Program-made: the position numbers and the translations under genes | Assembly (NCBI GenBank): GCA_009763385.1 | Contig: CM019823.1 | Span: 96,607,104 to 96,671,103 of the forward strand | DNA from: Coix lacryma-jobi var. lacryma-jobi | Taxonomy: Eukaryota; Streptophyta; Magnoliopsida; Poales; Poaceae | Direction: 5' to 3' | DNA length: 64,000 nucleotides | Notes under the pieces: model-generated | The model's input: the letters and a program-made list of their open reading frames with translations, nothing else | Database searches by the model: none | What the model was told of the DNA's origin: nothing | Part shown: piece after piece, positions 31,413 to 43,080 of the stretch | Layout of the letters: every line of letters begins with the position of its first letter | Position numbering within the stretch: the stretch's first letter is position 1

Positions 31413-32118
31413 TCAAAATGCCAGTGTAAGGAGTGTTGTTTCAAGGATTCTTTCTAGGATGGCTTTCCCTTCACTAACGATTTTATGTGAGAATGACCCT
31501 CCTGAGGCAGTGTCAAGATGCAGAGCAGCCTCCTTGTTAAGATCACAATAAAAGTGATAGTGTAGGACATGGTCAGGCAAGGAAAGGTTTGGATCGGAAT
31601 TAGTAAGACATGCAAATCTAGCCCAGGCTGCTCCTAGAGTCTCCTTCTCTTTTTGTTTGAATGTAAGAACTTCTAAGGTCAGTGATTCGATAAAGAGGGA
31701 AGAAAGCAAGACAAAAATTGTCTCGATGTTCATCCCAACTTCCATTTGCGTCTGTTACGGAATGAGTATACCACTTTTTCGCTCTATCCAAAAGGGAGAA
31801 TGGAAATAATTTCCATTTAAGTGTCTCTTGTGTCATGCCAGCAATAGTGCGACAAGAACACAACTGCTCAAATTCCCTAAGGTGTGTGTATGGATCTTCG
31901 TCTGCTAACCCAGAGAAGGATAACTCTCTAATGATGTCTATGAAAGCAGGGCGAAGCTCATAGTCATCTGTAGGAATGGGGTGTGATGATGGTGGAGGCT
32001 CCAACAAGTCACCCTTTGGAGCAAAGAATTTATATATAGGAGTTAAGTCCATGTGGGATGGTGGTAGTGAAAAAGAAAAAAAAGATAAATGGATGAACTT
32101 GGTTCTAAAGTAGAACAA
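31413..32118 (-). pseudogene. Gag of element H
   Basis: PAFIDIIRELSFSGLADEDP, HLREFEQLCSCRTIAGMTQE, LKWKLFPFSLLDRAKKWY and DNFCLAFFPL are the conserved capsid motifs of Athila-type gag. The frame shifts near 31640 into VLTFKQKEKETLGAAWARF. The start lies a few bases inside the primer site. Confidence 0.88.
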
Positions 32119-32124
32119 CTACTG

Positions 32125-32143
32125 TTCCCCGACAACGGCGCCA
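32125..32143 (-). other. Primer binding site of element H
   Basis: TGGCGCCGTTGTCGGGGAA on the minus strand resembles the tRNA-Asp-type primer sites of Athila-like elements. The LTR end (TACCCAACA) is 7 bases away. Confidence 0.85.
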
Positions 32144-32150
32144 GAAAGCT

Positions 32151-32895
32151 TGTTGGGTAATTTAAACGCACAAAGAAAAATCCGCAAGCGCATGAATACC
32201 GATGTAGCTTTCACCCGAGAGTATTCCAGGGTATCGATTTCCATGGGGAACGTGAAGTGTGCTAGAAGAATTAAGAACATCCAACAAAAGAATGATAATG
32301 TGGTTAGAGAGGGATATAGGGTTTTCTAAGTTGGTCTATCTAATTAAAGGCCCATTATACTTTACTTACTTCGGAGCAGCAGTACCTTTCCGATTCTCGA
32401 AAAAGACTGGGAAAAGGGTAATCGGGAGAAGGCTGCCAAAAAGCTCTACGAAACACCAATCCTAATGTGGTGAATTATAACAATCTACAAAGCTGTCTCC
32501 CCTGTAGCTACCACAACTAACCGGAGGATTGGGCGCAACTCAGGTAAACACTATCCTAGACACCGCGCGTCTACACTAACGCTTACTACTCTAATTACTG
32601 TAGATAACTAGAGCACTCAATACGAACGAAGATCCAGTAAATAAAGAACTGAAATTAAATATAATACTTAGAAATAGTAAATGAAGAACCTGGAGATTAC
32701 TTGAAGACGAACCAGATGCTGCACCAATACAATGTCGAGGAAGATCTGACAGATCCGGCTCCTCCTCAGCTCTCTCCTTCTCCTCTCTCTAATCCAATCT
32801 CTAATTACAACTAGATGAACTAGACAACTAGAACAAGAACTAGAACTAGAAGAACTAGATCTAGATGAACTAGAAGAGATTCATCTAGAGGGACC
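32151..32895 (-). repeat. 5' LTR of element H, inner part
   Basis: On the minus strand it ends AATTACCCAACA at 32151. It is cut at 32895, where the LTR of element I starts. A GAACTAGA-type simple repeat near 32820-32880 and a hairpin at 32861-32888 (CTAGATGAA / TTCATCTAG) lie at the right edge. Confidence 0.75.
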
Positions 32896-34519
32896 TGTTT
32901 ACACCAGATTTTGGACCAAGAAGATTATTATTTTGTAAGCATAAACGGCTGGTTTATTAAAGAAAGAATCGGCCAGAAAATTAAAGAAGCTCGTGTGTCA
33001 AGCGTAACCAGAAGGATTATGTGGACCAATGCAACGGGCTTCAGAGCGTGTCGGACTCGACCAAGGAGTTCAAGTTTGGGTCGTCTTTTATTTTTACCTT
33101 TTTTGTAATCTACTCGTGCTAGGGCAATAGTCAACCGGGTTATAAATAGCTAGAAACCCAGATTTTGTAAGGACATCCAATTAATCAATACATCGGCCTT
33201 CGGCCAAAACCCTAGGAGTAGGAGTAACGTAGATCTCGGCGAGACCTTCAATCAAGCAGGGCTGCATCGGCATCGATCGACCTCCGGTTTGCTTGTAAGT
33301 TTCACCAATGGCTTGTGTCATCATGTAATAAGGCTGAATTGGCATCGACCAAACTCTTGTTAAGCTATGGCATGGCTAGTTATCGGTCTAAGTTCGTCTT
33401 TTGTGAGACTGTCTTGACTCTAATCAATCTCTTGCTTTAGTCGATCTTGACTAGTTATCGGCTCTACTGGCTTGGCAAGCTAGTAGATTCATTAAGTTAC
33501 CGATGTTGTTTTATGATTTAATTTATTTATTTATGTTTTAAAACAAACATCTTGCCCAATCAAGATTGACAAAGTAGTCCAAGCCTACAAGATGCTTGGT
33601 TTCGGCTGTTTTGAGATTTACGTTCACAACAGAGGAAACAACCGATATAAAGCCTCTCATCATCTCTATTTTGTCAATCTTGGTTGTTACATGTTTTGCG
33701 TTCGAGATATCCGGTAAAACCATGATTTAATCTAGGAGTAAATAGATTTAATCTAGCATGTTTATTACGGCTGTATTTCCGAACCCTACTGATATATATG
33801 ATATAGATTAAGTCTGTTGTTTTAGATTGAATCATGGTTTTGACGGATAGATCTTGTTCGTGTCTCATGGACCTTGCTTCGGCTGAAATAGTTGATACAG
33901 TTATGCTTTCCTCATAATGTGTACTTTTAAATGGCTTGGAATCAATGGATCGACTCTTGGCATAAGACATGATCTAGCTTGACCATCATTATGGCTGCAT
34001 GGAGACACCCCACTATTGATGTTTAAGCTTTTTTATCGATCTATTTGTTATTATGGCTGCATGGAGACACCCCACTGTTAACGAATAGAATTGCTTGTGC
34101 AATTAGTCGATATGTTGTTTTCATGCTGTACCTTTAAAGTTTATCGGTTGTTTATCTATTACAAATATTCATCTTATATATGTCATAGCCGTTATGCTTC
34201 ATATCTTTTTCAATGCTTTTCATGCAATTTCATGGGAGTTGACTTTGTAGTCAATATCTTAAAGACAAGTGGCTATATCAGAGCCGTATAATTTGGAACT
34301 GTCTGGCATCAAACCGACAGGTTCCACGATTTAACAATCTTTTTCTTCTCCTTGTCAATTACAGGTCAAATTGACTGGCACGCCCGAAGTCGATTTCGCT
34401 GAGAATCGGCACCACCGCTTGTCGAAGGTTCAGCAGGTCAGGACCTTGCTCTGTACTCCTTTGAGAACCATGAGCCTCGAGTGTGTTGGCGTGACCGACC
34501 GAGATTTTGTGTCAACACA
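32896..34519 (+). repeat. 5' LTR of Tat-type gypsy element I
   Basis: It starts TGTTTACACCAGATTTTGG and ends GATTTTGTGTCAACACA, about 1624 bp, followed by TTGGCACGCCCGCTGG, a primer-site-like sequence seen in Tat-lineage gypsy elements. A TATA box is at 33141-33149. The left edge is inferred from the TG...CA ends; no target duplication could be checked, because the 3' end of I lies beyond the window. Confidence 0.72.
33141..33149 (+). promoter_or_regulatory. TATA box of element I LTR
   Basis: TATAAATAG in CGGGTTATAAATAGCTAG, about 1.4 kb before the LTR end. Confidence 0.65.
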
Positions 34520-34525
34520 TTCTTT

Positions 34526-34536
34526 TGGCACGCCCG
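34526..34536 (+). other. Primer-site-like motif of element I
   Basis: TGGCACGCCCG, 7 bases after the LTR end. A second copy (TGGCACGCCCGAAG) lies inside the LTR near 34376. Confidence 0.6.
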
Positions 34537-34558
34537 CTGGAACACAGTCGTCTGAATC

Positions 34559-34921
34559 ATGACGTTTGACAATGAAGACATGTTGAACGTGACAATGGAT
34601 GATCTTCCCGAAGAGACTCAACGCTTGGTAGAACAGGTTGTTGAGCAATATCGACACTTGTGTTTACTAAGTTACAGCAAGACTAGGGATAAAAAGATTA
34701 TTCAAAATACTCGTCTTCCAAGGGTGGTTCTGGAAGGACATGAAGATCCGATGGTTCAGGTCCAGCACAATGTCATGCAAGAAGTAATCAGCAAAGCAAT
34801 GTCTGCCACCTTAATGAATCATAATGAGGTTTTTCTCAGCAGCCTCACAAACGCCATTAAAGAAGTTTTCAACTTGGGTGGTGACAGAAGGGGTCCAACA
34901 TATACTGTTGGAAACAGTCAA
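34559..34921 (+). pseudogene. Gag N-terminus of element I, interrupted by element C
   Basis: 121 codons from an ATG 25 bases after the primer-site-like motif, ending in YTVGNSQ. The frame is then broken by the insertion of C and resumes exactly at 53948 with GAGTSTGPQ once one copy of the GTCAA duplication is removed. The N-terminal region has no domain I recognise. It would be the start of a gypsy gag. Confidence 0.85.
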
Positions 34922-37900
34922 TGAAGCGAACCGGGATTTCTAAAAGAAATTCCAACTCTCTTGCCCTCTGAGATAGTCCCAGGATACCTCAGCTATCACG
35001 GGCGTCCAATTTCAGATGTTTACAAAGTCATACAACACATCAGAGTACAAAGACTAAGCCTAATACAAGGATCTAGTTACAAGCTCTACGCTAAAAACAA
35101 ACAAAACACCGTTAACTAGTCGTAGCAGCGAAGCTTTGTGAAACTTCCAGTCCAAAGGCATCCTTGAGTGTAGATCACAAACCAACAACCAGTCTCAACA
35201 CACACTGCAAGTCAAGAAATCTGCACACCGCCAGATGTGTGCAGGCCATGGTCAGCATCAATGAGCTTTAGTGGAAAATAGAAAATAAGAGATCTGGCGA
35301 TCCTAATAGTTTGGTTGTAGTTTGCATCCTAGCGCATGCAGCAAGGCAATAAAAGTATAAGTATATATATATCATCTCAAACCCAAACCCAAACCAAATC
35401 TCACATCACATCACAAGTATCACCATGTATCCACATATCTCTTCACTTCCCTCACATCACCCTCAATCTCTCAGTCTAAGCGATGAGGCGGCCTCCGCAC
35501 GCCCCTCATCTCAACGGCCTCCAGCCGGACCTATCTTCGGGGAGAGAAGCAGAAGAAGAGAGAGACTAGAGAGCTGAACCCTGCACACAGGTAACTGATC
35601 GTAACGGAGATCGTGGCTATACGTATAGATTGTGAAACTCTGCAGAGTGTACACCCGTTACCCCACATGAACACCGTCAATGAATCACCGTCAACAATGA
35701 ACATCACCGCCACAACTAGGCCGACTAACACCAGTCCTGTCAACCAACCGGAGTGAAGATATAGGAACGCCACCTCATAAGCTGGGGTCGTGTCATTCGA
35801 GGTAATATGGAGTAAACTTCACCCTCCTTACACTAATTGCACAGGGTCACCGACCGCGTGCCTACTAACTCCCACAGAGACTGGTGGTCACCTACACATT
35901 GTTGGGCAACGAGCCATACCCACTTAGGCATGTGGTGTGTACGAAAAGAACCCGTGATTTATGGTTGCAACCTACAACAGTTCTAGGTTGGCTAGAGCGA
36001 GCTCCTTCCACCAAACCGTGTGCCTCAAGCACAAGACTCACCCATCCGAGGTGATCTATCCATCCACCAACTCCTCATACCAATGCCCCTCAGGGACCGT
36101 CGTCCCTCCAGGACTCTGTGTTCCCGCCAGAGGAACTACCTTTGGTGCACTCCGTACACCACAGCATCCTCTCACTCCAGCCAGTATCTCCAAAGAATCA
36201 GGTCGAGAGCAAGGAATATCTCCAGATCTCCTTATCACACACCACCACCCACTCAGGATTCACCGCTCCCGTCACGTATCGAACCAAACCCGTCGAGGTG
36301 CCCCACGGCAAAACCCCACTCGCCATCCACATATCACCAAACCATCCATCACACATCACATAACAAGGCATTTATGTAATTATGACGGAAGTAAATGCAA
36401 GCAAGCAGGCAGTTATATATAAGTGTGAGCGCGGAGCTGGGTAATCAGGGTGAAGTGGTTTCAAACAAGGCATGGCTCAGGCAAGGCATGCATCTCTATA
36501 GTAGCAATGAATAAAATAAAAAGCGCTGGCATTTCTACTTTGCAATGTCTAATAGGTTCTCTAAATAAGGGTGATGCCATGACACCTGCGGTGTAGAGGT
36601 AGTAGTGGTACGCGTCTCCGGATGTCGAGATCGTCCACCAACAGGGTCCATCTTCTCTGAGGGTGTCGTCGGATCCATCCAAACTCGAGTCGTCGCTACG
36701 CAAAAATAAAGACGACAACGATCACTAAGAAGAAGCAAATAAAACCACAACAAAACTTAACTCAACTAGACAAATGGACTGCACTAGGAGGTAGATTGGG
36801 AATTAAGAAAATTATGGAGCTAGGATGAATTTTCTATGAATTTTTGAATTTGACAGGATTTCTGGAGATTGGAGAAAAAAAAGAAAACAAAGATTTCAGC
36901 TGGGCTGATTTGCTCTGCTGGAGACCGAACTAGGCCACTGCGGGATATGGACTTCGGGCTACTACGGGGTCGGGTTCAAATTTCACTTTCAAGGAGGGGA
37001 CGGAGAAGCAGCCGTGCACCCAGGTGCTCGACTCAAACTCGACCGAGCTGTGCGGTTCCGCGTGCAAGTGTGCGTGCCTATGGGGCGCACCGTTGTGGTG
37101 TGCGCGCACGCTCCTGCGGTGTGCCCGATGCAGTGGCTTGTGTGGTGCCCGTGACCGTGTGCGTGCGAGGGCACGGGCCGCGGACGAGCGTTTGGCAGGC
37201 GCGTAGGAACGAGCGACGCTCTTGCAGGTGCTCAGAGGAAGAGTCTGGAGGCCTTGGTGTGTGTTTATCGTGGAGTCTGGCTCGCGCACGGACCTGAGGT
37301 CGATGGTGCGTGTGTGGGCTTTGGTGGCCACGACCTGCTGGCTGGCACTGGAAAACAGGGCGCCCGCAAGGTGTTCGGCGCAATGCCCGTGGGTTTACCG
37401 AGGGCTGGGGCTCACGTGCTCAGGGGGTGTCTTCGGCAACAACACTGCCATGACCATGGCGGGGATCGGCGACGGCGTGCAGGTTCGTGACGTGCTGGCG
37501 CTGACGCCCCGACGTGTTGGGCATGGCCGCTCGACACCACGTGCGAGCGTGCGTGTGTGAGTGCGCTACTCGAGTGAGTGGCAACGCTTGACCGTGCGGC
37601 GGCCGTGGGTGGCCATCGACATGGCTCTGCGCCCTGCAAGGGAAATAAGACGGCTCGAAGGCCGGGACAAGCATCGACGGTCGACCAAGGGCGAAAAGGT
37701 AGGGCTTGGGTCGGCCATGCTTACCAGAGGGGGGCTCGTCGGCGGTAGATCGCCTGGTGCAGGTCGGGGTCGAGGCTGGCAGAATGCGTGCGCCGGCGCG
37801 ACGTCCTGACAAGATCACGGTCGCAGGGTTGACGAAGGCGTCCCCCGTGACGCTGCTTTAGCTGGTGGCGATGCGGCCATCGAGAGGCGTCGCAGGCCCT

Positions 37901-39851
37901 AGCATTATCGGAGTGGTCCCTGGGCGATGACTCTGGCGTTCGGCTCCGACGAGGAAGAGGTGTCTTGAGGTAGGCGGCTTGACGTGGTGTTGGGGTGGTG
38001 CTCTGGTTCTCGAACAAAGATCAAGGCGACGTCGAGGGTCGGCAAGGCTACAGAGTCGCCATGGCCGCGCGGCTTGACGACGCGACCACCGCTCCACGGC
38101 TCTTGCCGGGAACGCAGGCACCAGCTCGGCGTTGCGGCCACGGTTGACCCTAGCTGAAGTGGTAGGGGGCTCAGAGGCTACGCAGTGGCACCACCGCGAC
38201 GTCCATCGCGCGTTCGCGACAGTCGCGGCGAGCTCGGACGGCGTCTCCTGCGATGGGGGTGCCAGGTATGCTACTCGGCACGACTTTGGTGGCCACGAGG
38301 TTGTGCACTGCGCTGCTGGCTCCGGCAGGCGGGCGCAGAGGCCATGCTGCGGCGCGGCGTGACGAAGGAGCAAGGGAGGGCAGCAGAGAGAGAGAGTCCC
38401 TTGTGGCGGCGGGCAGAGGGAGATCGCGAGGGGATGGTGGCTGGTTGGAGGATTTATAGCCGGGTTCCGCAGAGTAGGAGTGCTCTACGAGCGGCGACGA
38501 TCTCCGGCGTCCGCGCCGCAGGGACACGCGGCGGGCATCCATGGCACGGACGAGTGCCCAGACTGGGAAGGTTCACGAAGGGAGCGTCGGGGTTTGGTCT
38601 GGTGCGGTCAAGATGACGTGCAACCGGGGTCTGCAGTCTGCACTTCGGTCCTTGTGCTCCCTTTCGACGGACGGAAAGCAACCGCGAGAGAACGGAAAGA
38701 GAGAAGGGGCGGTTGGGTGAGGAGGAAGAAGGCGAAACCAGGACGGAAAGCTACGAGAGAGAGACGGAGGGGCATCGGCGCGGTTTTCCCATTTGCTCTC
38801 CTGGCTGGCAAGCGGGACCCATGCACAGGGTTATGCAGATGCGGGAACGGTGACGTTTGCGGCTCTTGCTTGTGCGTACAGCGGACGCAAGAGGCAGGGA
38901 GAGGGTGCGAGATGGGCTGGCCAACGGCGCAGCGGACTGGGCCGGAGGGAGATGAGCTGCGTGCTGGGCTGGTTGATCGCGGTTTGGGCATTAGCACATA
39001 CTATATGCATACGTACAAGGCACAGCGCCATGCCGCCGGCCGGCTTGAGCATGCACGCTACTACTAGCTTCCTGTGTGGTTGGGCTTTGGTGCATACATG
39101 GTACATGTACGTGTGGAGAGCCTTTGGACGGTGGTGCACGTTGGCTTCATCTCCTAGCGCCGTGCATGCTCCTGTTCTTGTGAATAAGCGAAGGGGTTTG
39201 GCTGCCTAGATACGTGCTAAAGAGTCGTGCTTGTATGATTGTGCAAGACAACTAGCTTAGGAGCATTATCATTAGGTATAGGCTGGATACGTGCTGGTGC
39301 TTGATTTGTCCCCACGTGCTTTATGAAATTAAGCAACGGGACATAGGTGCAAGCAAGGCCGTGCAGCCAGCTGGCCAAGGGATTAAGAAGAAAGGATCAT
39401 CTATTTTCTACACAAGGATTTTTAGGGAAGGTTACCTCCAAGCACAAACAAGCAAGAATCAAATCACACGTGCATCTATACTACTTGCAGTGCACAAGAT
39501 CTTTGTAAATTCGGTTGAATAAAGATAGACGAGATTAGTGTTCTTGTTTTAGAATTATAAATCATGACGAGGTGGACCTGTGTTGAATTCGAGCGGAGCT
39601 TGAATTCAACTCAATTTAATTGTATTAAGAAATATTTTATTTGTGAAAATTCCTTCGCCATGGTGTTGACAGAGCCAACAACATGACAAAGGTGTTTGAT
39701 GTTATGAAAATTTTGAAATCACGATTTTGAATTCGGATTAGAAGGAGAAAAGGTTGACTTAGTTTATCTACACAACTACATGCAACACACATTGCCAACA
39801 AAATTTTTTGAAAGCTCGGATTTTCATTACACAAAAACACGGAATGTTACA
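34922..39851 (-). repeat. 3' LTR of element C
   Basis: About 4.9 kb. It includes a GC-rich 2-kb tract (about 36930-38960) and a minus-strand TATA box (38452-38459). Its many open frames on both strands mirror those in the other LTR but do not stay in register, so I do not call genes. Confidence 0.93.
38452..38459 (-). promoter_or_regulatory. TATA box, 3' LTR of C
   Basis: GGCTATAAATCC on the minus strand, followed by pyrimidine-rich sequence. The partner in the other LTR (52536-52544) reads GGCTATAAAATCC. Confidence 0.65.
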
Positions 39852-39852
39852 G

Positions 39853-39866
39853 TCCTCCCCCCTTAC
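39853..39866 (-). other. Polypurine tract of element C
   Basis: On the minus strand TAAGGGGGGAGGAC lies directly upstream of the 3' LTR start TGTAAC. Confidence 0.88.
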
Positions 39867-39869
39867 AAG

Positions 39870-40230
39870 AATCTCGTCCTCGAGATTAAGGCGATGCTCA
39901 GTCGGTGAAGAGGTAGGGGTGCTGCTTCCGAAGTTCTTCTCTTTCTCCCATGTAGCTTCTCTTTCAGTGTGGTTGCTCCACTGAATTTGCAGAGGGGGAT
40001 GGTTGTTTTTCTTGTCTCCCTGACAGCTCGATCGAGAATCTTCACAGGGTGTTCAACGTACTCAAGCGTGTCAGTAGATCTAGGGCTTCTGTATGAACCT
40101 GTTCTTCCGGCACTCGTAGACATTGCCTCAGCTGTGAGACATGAAACACGGGATGTACTCCAGCTAGGTTAGCTGTAGTTCCAACTTGTAGGCAAGTTTT
40201 CCAATTTCTTCAAGATCTTGTAGGGGCCTA
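39870..40230 (-). pseudogene. Integrase C-terminus and chromodomain of element C
   Basis: Across several frame changes the minus strand gives GPYKIL, IGKLAYKLEL, GVHPVFHVSQLRQC and then the chromodomain EYVEHPVKILDRAVRETRK and IQWSNHTEREATWE. The chromodomain is thought to guide integration toward modified histones. At least three indels and stops make this the most damaged part of pol in C. Confidence 0.85.
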
Positions 40231-41703
40231 CAAACGGGGTGCTAATTTTCCTTTCACGTGGAACCTCACGGTGCCTCTAAGAGGTGAAACTTTGAGATAC
40301 ACATAATCCCCAATTTTGAAGGTGAGATCCCTTCTTCTCTTGTCAGCATAGCTCTTTTGTCGAGTCTGAGCTATCTTCAGGTTCTCCCTGACTTTGGCTA
40401 CTTGCTCTTCGGCATCTTTTATCAATGCTGGTCCAAAGAATTGTCTTTCTCCAACTTCTGACCACATGAGCGGGGTGTTGCATTTTCTTCCATACAAAGC
40501 TTCAAAGGGTGACATCTTCAAGCTAGCTTGGTAACTGTTGTTGTAGGAGAACTCAGCAAAAGACAAGCTTTTCTCCCAATCTTTACCGTATGTCATCACA
40601 CAAGCTCTAAGCAAGTCTTCCAAGATTTGATTCACTCTTTTAGTTTGACCATCAGTCTGGGGCTGAAAAGCAGTACTGAAGTCCAATGAGGCACCCATAG
40701 CATCACAAAAACTCTTCTAGAACTTAGCTGTGAACTGAGGTCCTCGATCTGACACAATACTCTTGGGAGCTCCATGCAAACGCAAGATATTATCAATGTA
40801 TAGCTCTGCTAGCTTATCCACAGAGTAACCAGTCTTGACAGGTATGAAGTGAGCCACTTTGGTCAAACGATCCACAATTACCCATATCGAGTCATGTCCC
40901 TTTTCAGAGCGGTGAAGACCGACTATGAAGTCCATACTGATATCATCCCACTTCCATACTGGAATATCCAAGGGTTGGAGTAGTCCAGCGGGTCTCTGAT
41001 GTTCGGCTTTCACTCTCTGACAGATATCACAATGTGCCACATAAGAAGCTATATCGGCCTTCATAGACTTCCACCAGAATCTGCTTCTGAGATCACAATA
41101 CATCTTGGTACATCCAGGGTGGATTGAGTACTTTGAATTATGTGCCTCTGATAAGATAACATCACGAATCTGCTGATCCTGAGGAACGCATATCCGCTGT
41201 TTCAGCCACAAGGTTCCTTGTTCATCAATTTTGTAATCTTGGCATTGACCTTTCTTCATGGAGATTTTGATCTTCTTGATTTCAGGGCATTTCTTTTGAG
41301 CTTCTCTGATCTTATCTTCTAGGGTGTAGGTGACTTGGAGACTGTGTAGGTAACCACTATCATAAGCTTCAATTCTTAGCTTTTCAATCTCATCATGTAA
41401 CTCAGACAATCGGTCTTTGGCAACCAAATTATTACAATAACTCTTTCTGCTCAAGGCATCAGCCACAACATTTGCTTTACCAGGATGATAATGAATTTCC
41501 AAATCATAGTCCTTGATCAATTCTAGCCATCTTCTTTGTCTCATGTTTAGCTCATTCTGTGTGAAGAAATACTTGAGACTCTTGTGATCGGTGTAAATAT
41601 CACACTTGTTGCTAATCAGATGGTGTCTCCAGATCTTAAGAGCATGAACAACTGCAGCTAACTCAAGGTCATGTGTGGGGTAGTTCTTATCATGATCTCT
41701 CAA
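40228..41703 (-). pseudogene. RNase H and integrase of element C
   Basis: It opens with QLRDHDKNYPTHDLELAAVV and DIYTDHKSLKYFF (RNase H). The integrase zinc finger follows (HPGCTKMYCDL...HCDICQRVK), then the core with WDDISMDFIVGL, IVSDRGPQFTAKF and FQPQTDGQTKRVNQ. The catalytic residues are present. One in-frame TAG (40717-40719) replaces the Trp expected in FWKSF. The frame otherwise runs on from RT and past the stop without shift until about 40230. Confidence 0.92.
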
Positions 41704-41706
41704 CTG

Positions 41707-43071
41707 TCATGAAGCATATGCAATCACTCTGTCATTCTGCATGAGAACACATCCTAAACCTTGCTTGGAAGCATCACAATATACCACAAAATTCTGGTGA
41801 ATATCATGTAAGGCAAGGATAGGAGTGGTCGTGAGTCTTCTCTTAAGCTCTTGGAAGCTCTTCTCACATGCTTCATTCCAAACAAAAGGAGCATTCTTCT
41901 GTAGCAATTCAGTCATTGGCTTTGCAATCTTGGAAAAGTTCTCAATGAATCGGCGATAATATCCAGCTAATCCAAGGAAACTCCTGATATCAGTGACATT
42001 CTGAGGTTGCTTCCACTCTGAGACTGCCTCAATCTTTGCGGGATCAACTGCAACACCGTCTGTTGTCAACACATGTCCAAGGAAAGCAACTTTCTCAAGC
42101 CAAAACTCACAGTTCTCAAACTTGGCATACAACTGATTCTGCCTTAGCTTCTCAAGTACAACTCTGAGGTGCTGCTCATGTTCTTCGGCTGTTTCTGAAT
42201 AGATCAAGATGTCATCAATGAAAACCACAACAAACTTGTCCAATTCTTCCATGAAGACCTTGTTCATCATGTTCATGAAGTATGCGGGTGCATTAGTCAA
42301 TCCGAAGGATACAACCATGAACTTATACTGACCATATCGAGTGACAAATGTTGTCTTGGGAATATCCTCTGGTTTTATCTTCATTTGATGGTAACCAGAT
42401 CTCAAGTCAATCTTAGAGAAGTACTTAGCATTTCCCAACTGATCAAGCAAGTCATCAATGCGAGGCAAGGGATACTTGTTCTTGATTGTGACGGCATTCA
42501 GACTACGATAATCAACACACATGCGCATAGAACCATCTTTCTTCTTCACAAAGAGAACGGGTGATGCACTAGGTCTGATAAAACCTTTATCCATTAACTC
42601 TTGCAGCTGCTTCTTGAGCTCTGTCATTTCATCGGCTGCCATTCTGTATGGGCGCTTGGCTATTTGTCCAGTTCCTGGGACTAGGTCAATTACGAACTCA
42701 ATGTTCCGATCAGGTGGCATTCCTGGCAACTCATCTGGAAAGACATCTAGATATTCACAGACAACTGGTGTACTCTCCAATGTCTTCTCGGTCAAAGCAT
42801 GAAGTTCAGCTCTCTTTTCATTTTCCATTTGAAGCTCGGCATCGATTTGCACTCTCATGCCACTTGGGTGCTCTACACTGACTGATCTAGGGAAGCAAGA
42901 TATCAAACCCTTGTGTTTGGTCAACCAATCCATTCCCAGTATCACATCTATGTCACCATCTGATTTCAGCATTATCAGATCTGCATAGAACACTTGTTCT
43001 GCTATCATGATCTTCACATTCTTGCATTCTCGGCTGCAACTGCCATCTCCAAGGGGAGAGCTAGTGATCAT
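41707..43071 (-). pseudogene. Protease end and reverse transcriptase of element C
   Basis: 454 codons open. It starts in the protease (DIDVILGMDWLTKHKG), then RT with YRMAADEMTELKKQLQEL, ASPVLFVKKKDGSMRMCVDY, FSKIDLRSGYHQMKI and the catalytic VVFIDDILIYS. RFIENFSKIAKPMTELL follows, then the start of RNase H (VVYCDASKQGLGCVLMQ). The frame ends in AYAS and a TGA (41707-41709), where related elements have the Arg of ASRQLR. The same frame continues beyond. Confidence 0.94.
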
Positions 43072-43080
43072 TGGTCTGCT

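Larger units (their letters stand above)
27346..32895 (-). mobile_element. Athila-type Ty3/gypsy element H, decayed
   Basis: On the minus strand the order is LTR (32895-32151), tRNA-Asp-type primer site (32143-32125), gag, protease, RT, RNase H and integrase. Integrase after RNase H marks Ty3/gypsy. The motifs WRMCIDYRKLNKA and YGKTCHLPVELEFRAHWAIK are characteristic of the Athila branch. A purine-rich tract (CTAGCTTGGGGGAGGC, minus strand of 27346-27361) lies left of the integrase. No matching 3' LTR in the same direction was found. The 5' LTR stops where element I begins at 32896, so I probably inserted into it. Many stops and frameshifts. Confidence 0.85.

Noticed and set aside
36869..39209. 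Arginine- and alanine-rich open frames up to about 195 codons
   Set aside because: They lie in the GC-rich part of the C LTR on both strands. The matching region of the other LTR (50926-53240) breaks them at different places, so they are not conserved proteins.
42521..42881. Plus-strand open frames opposite element C RT
   Set aside because: The minus strand carries unmistakable RT motifs; these are antisense shadows.
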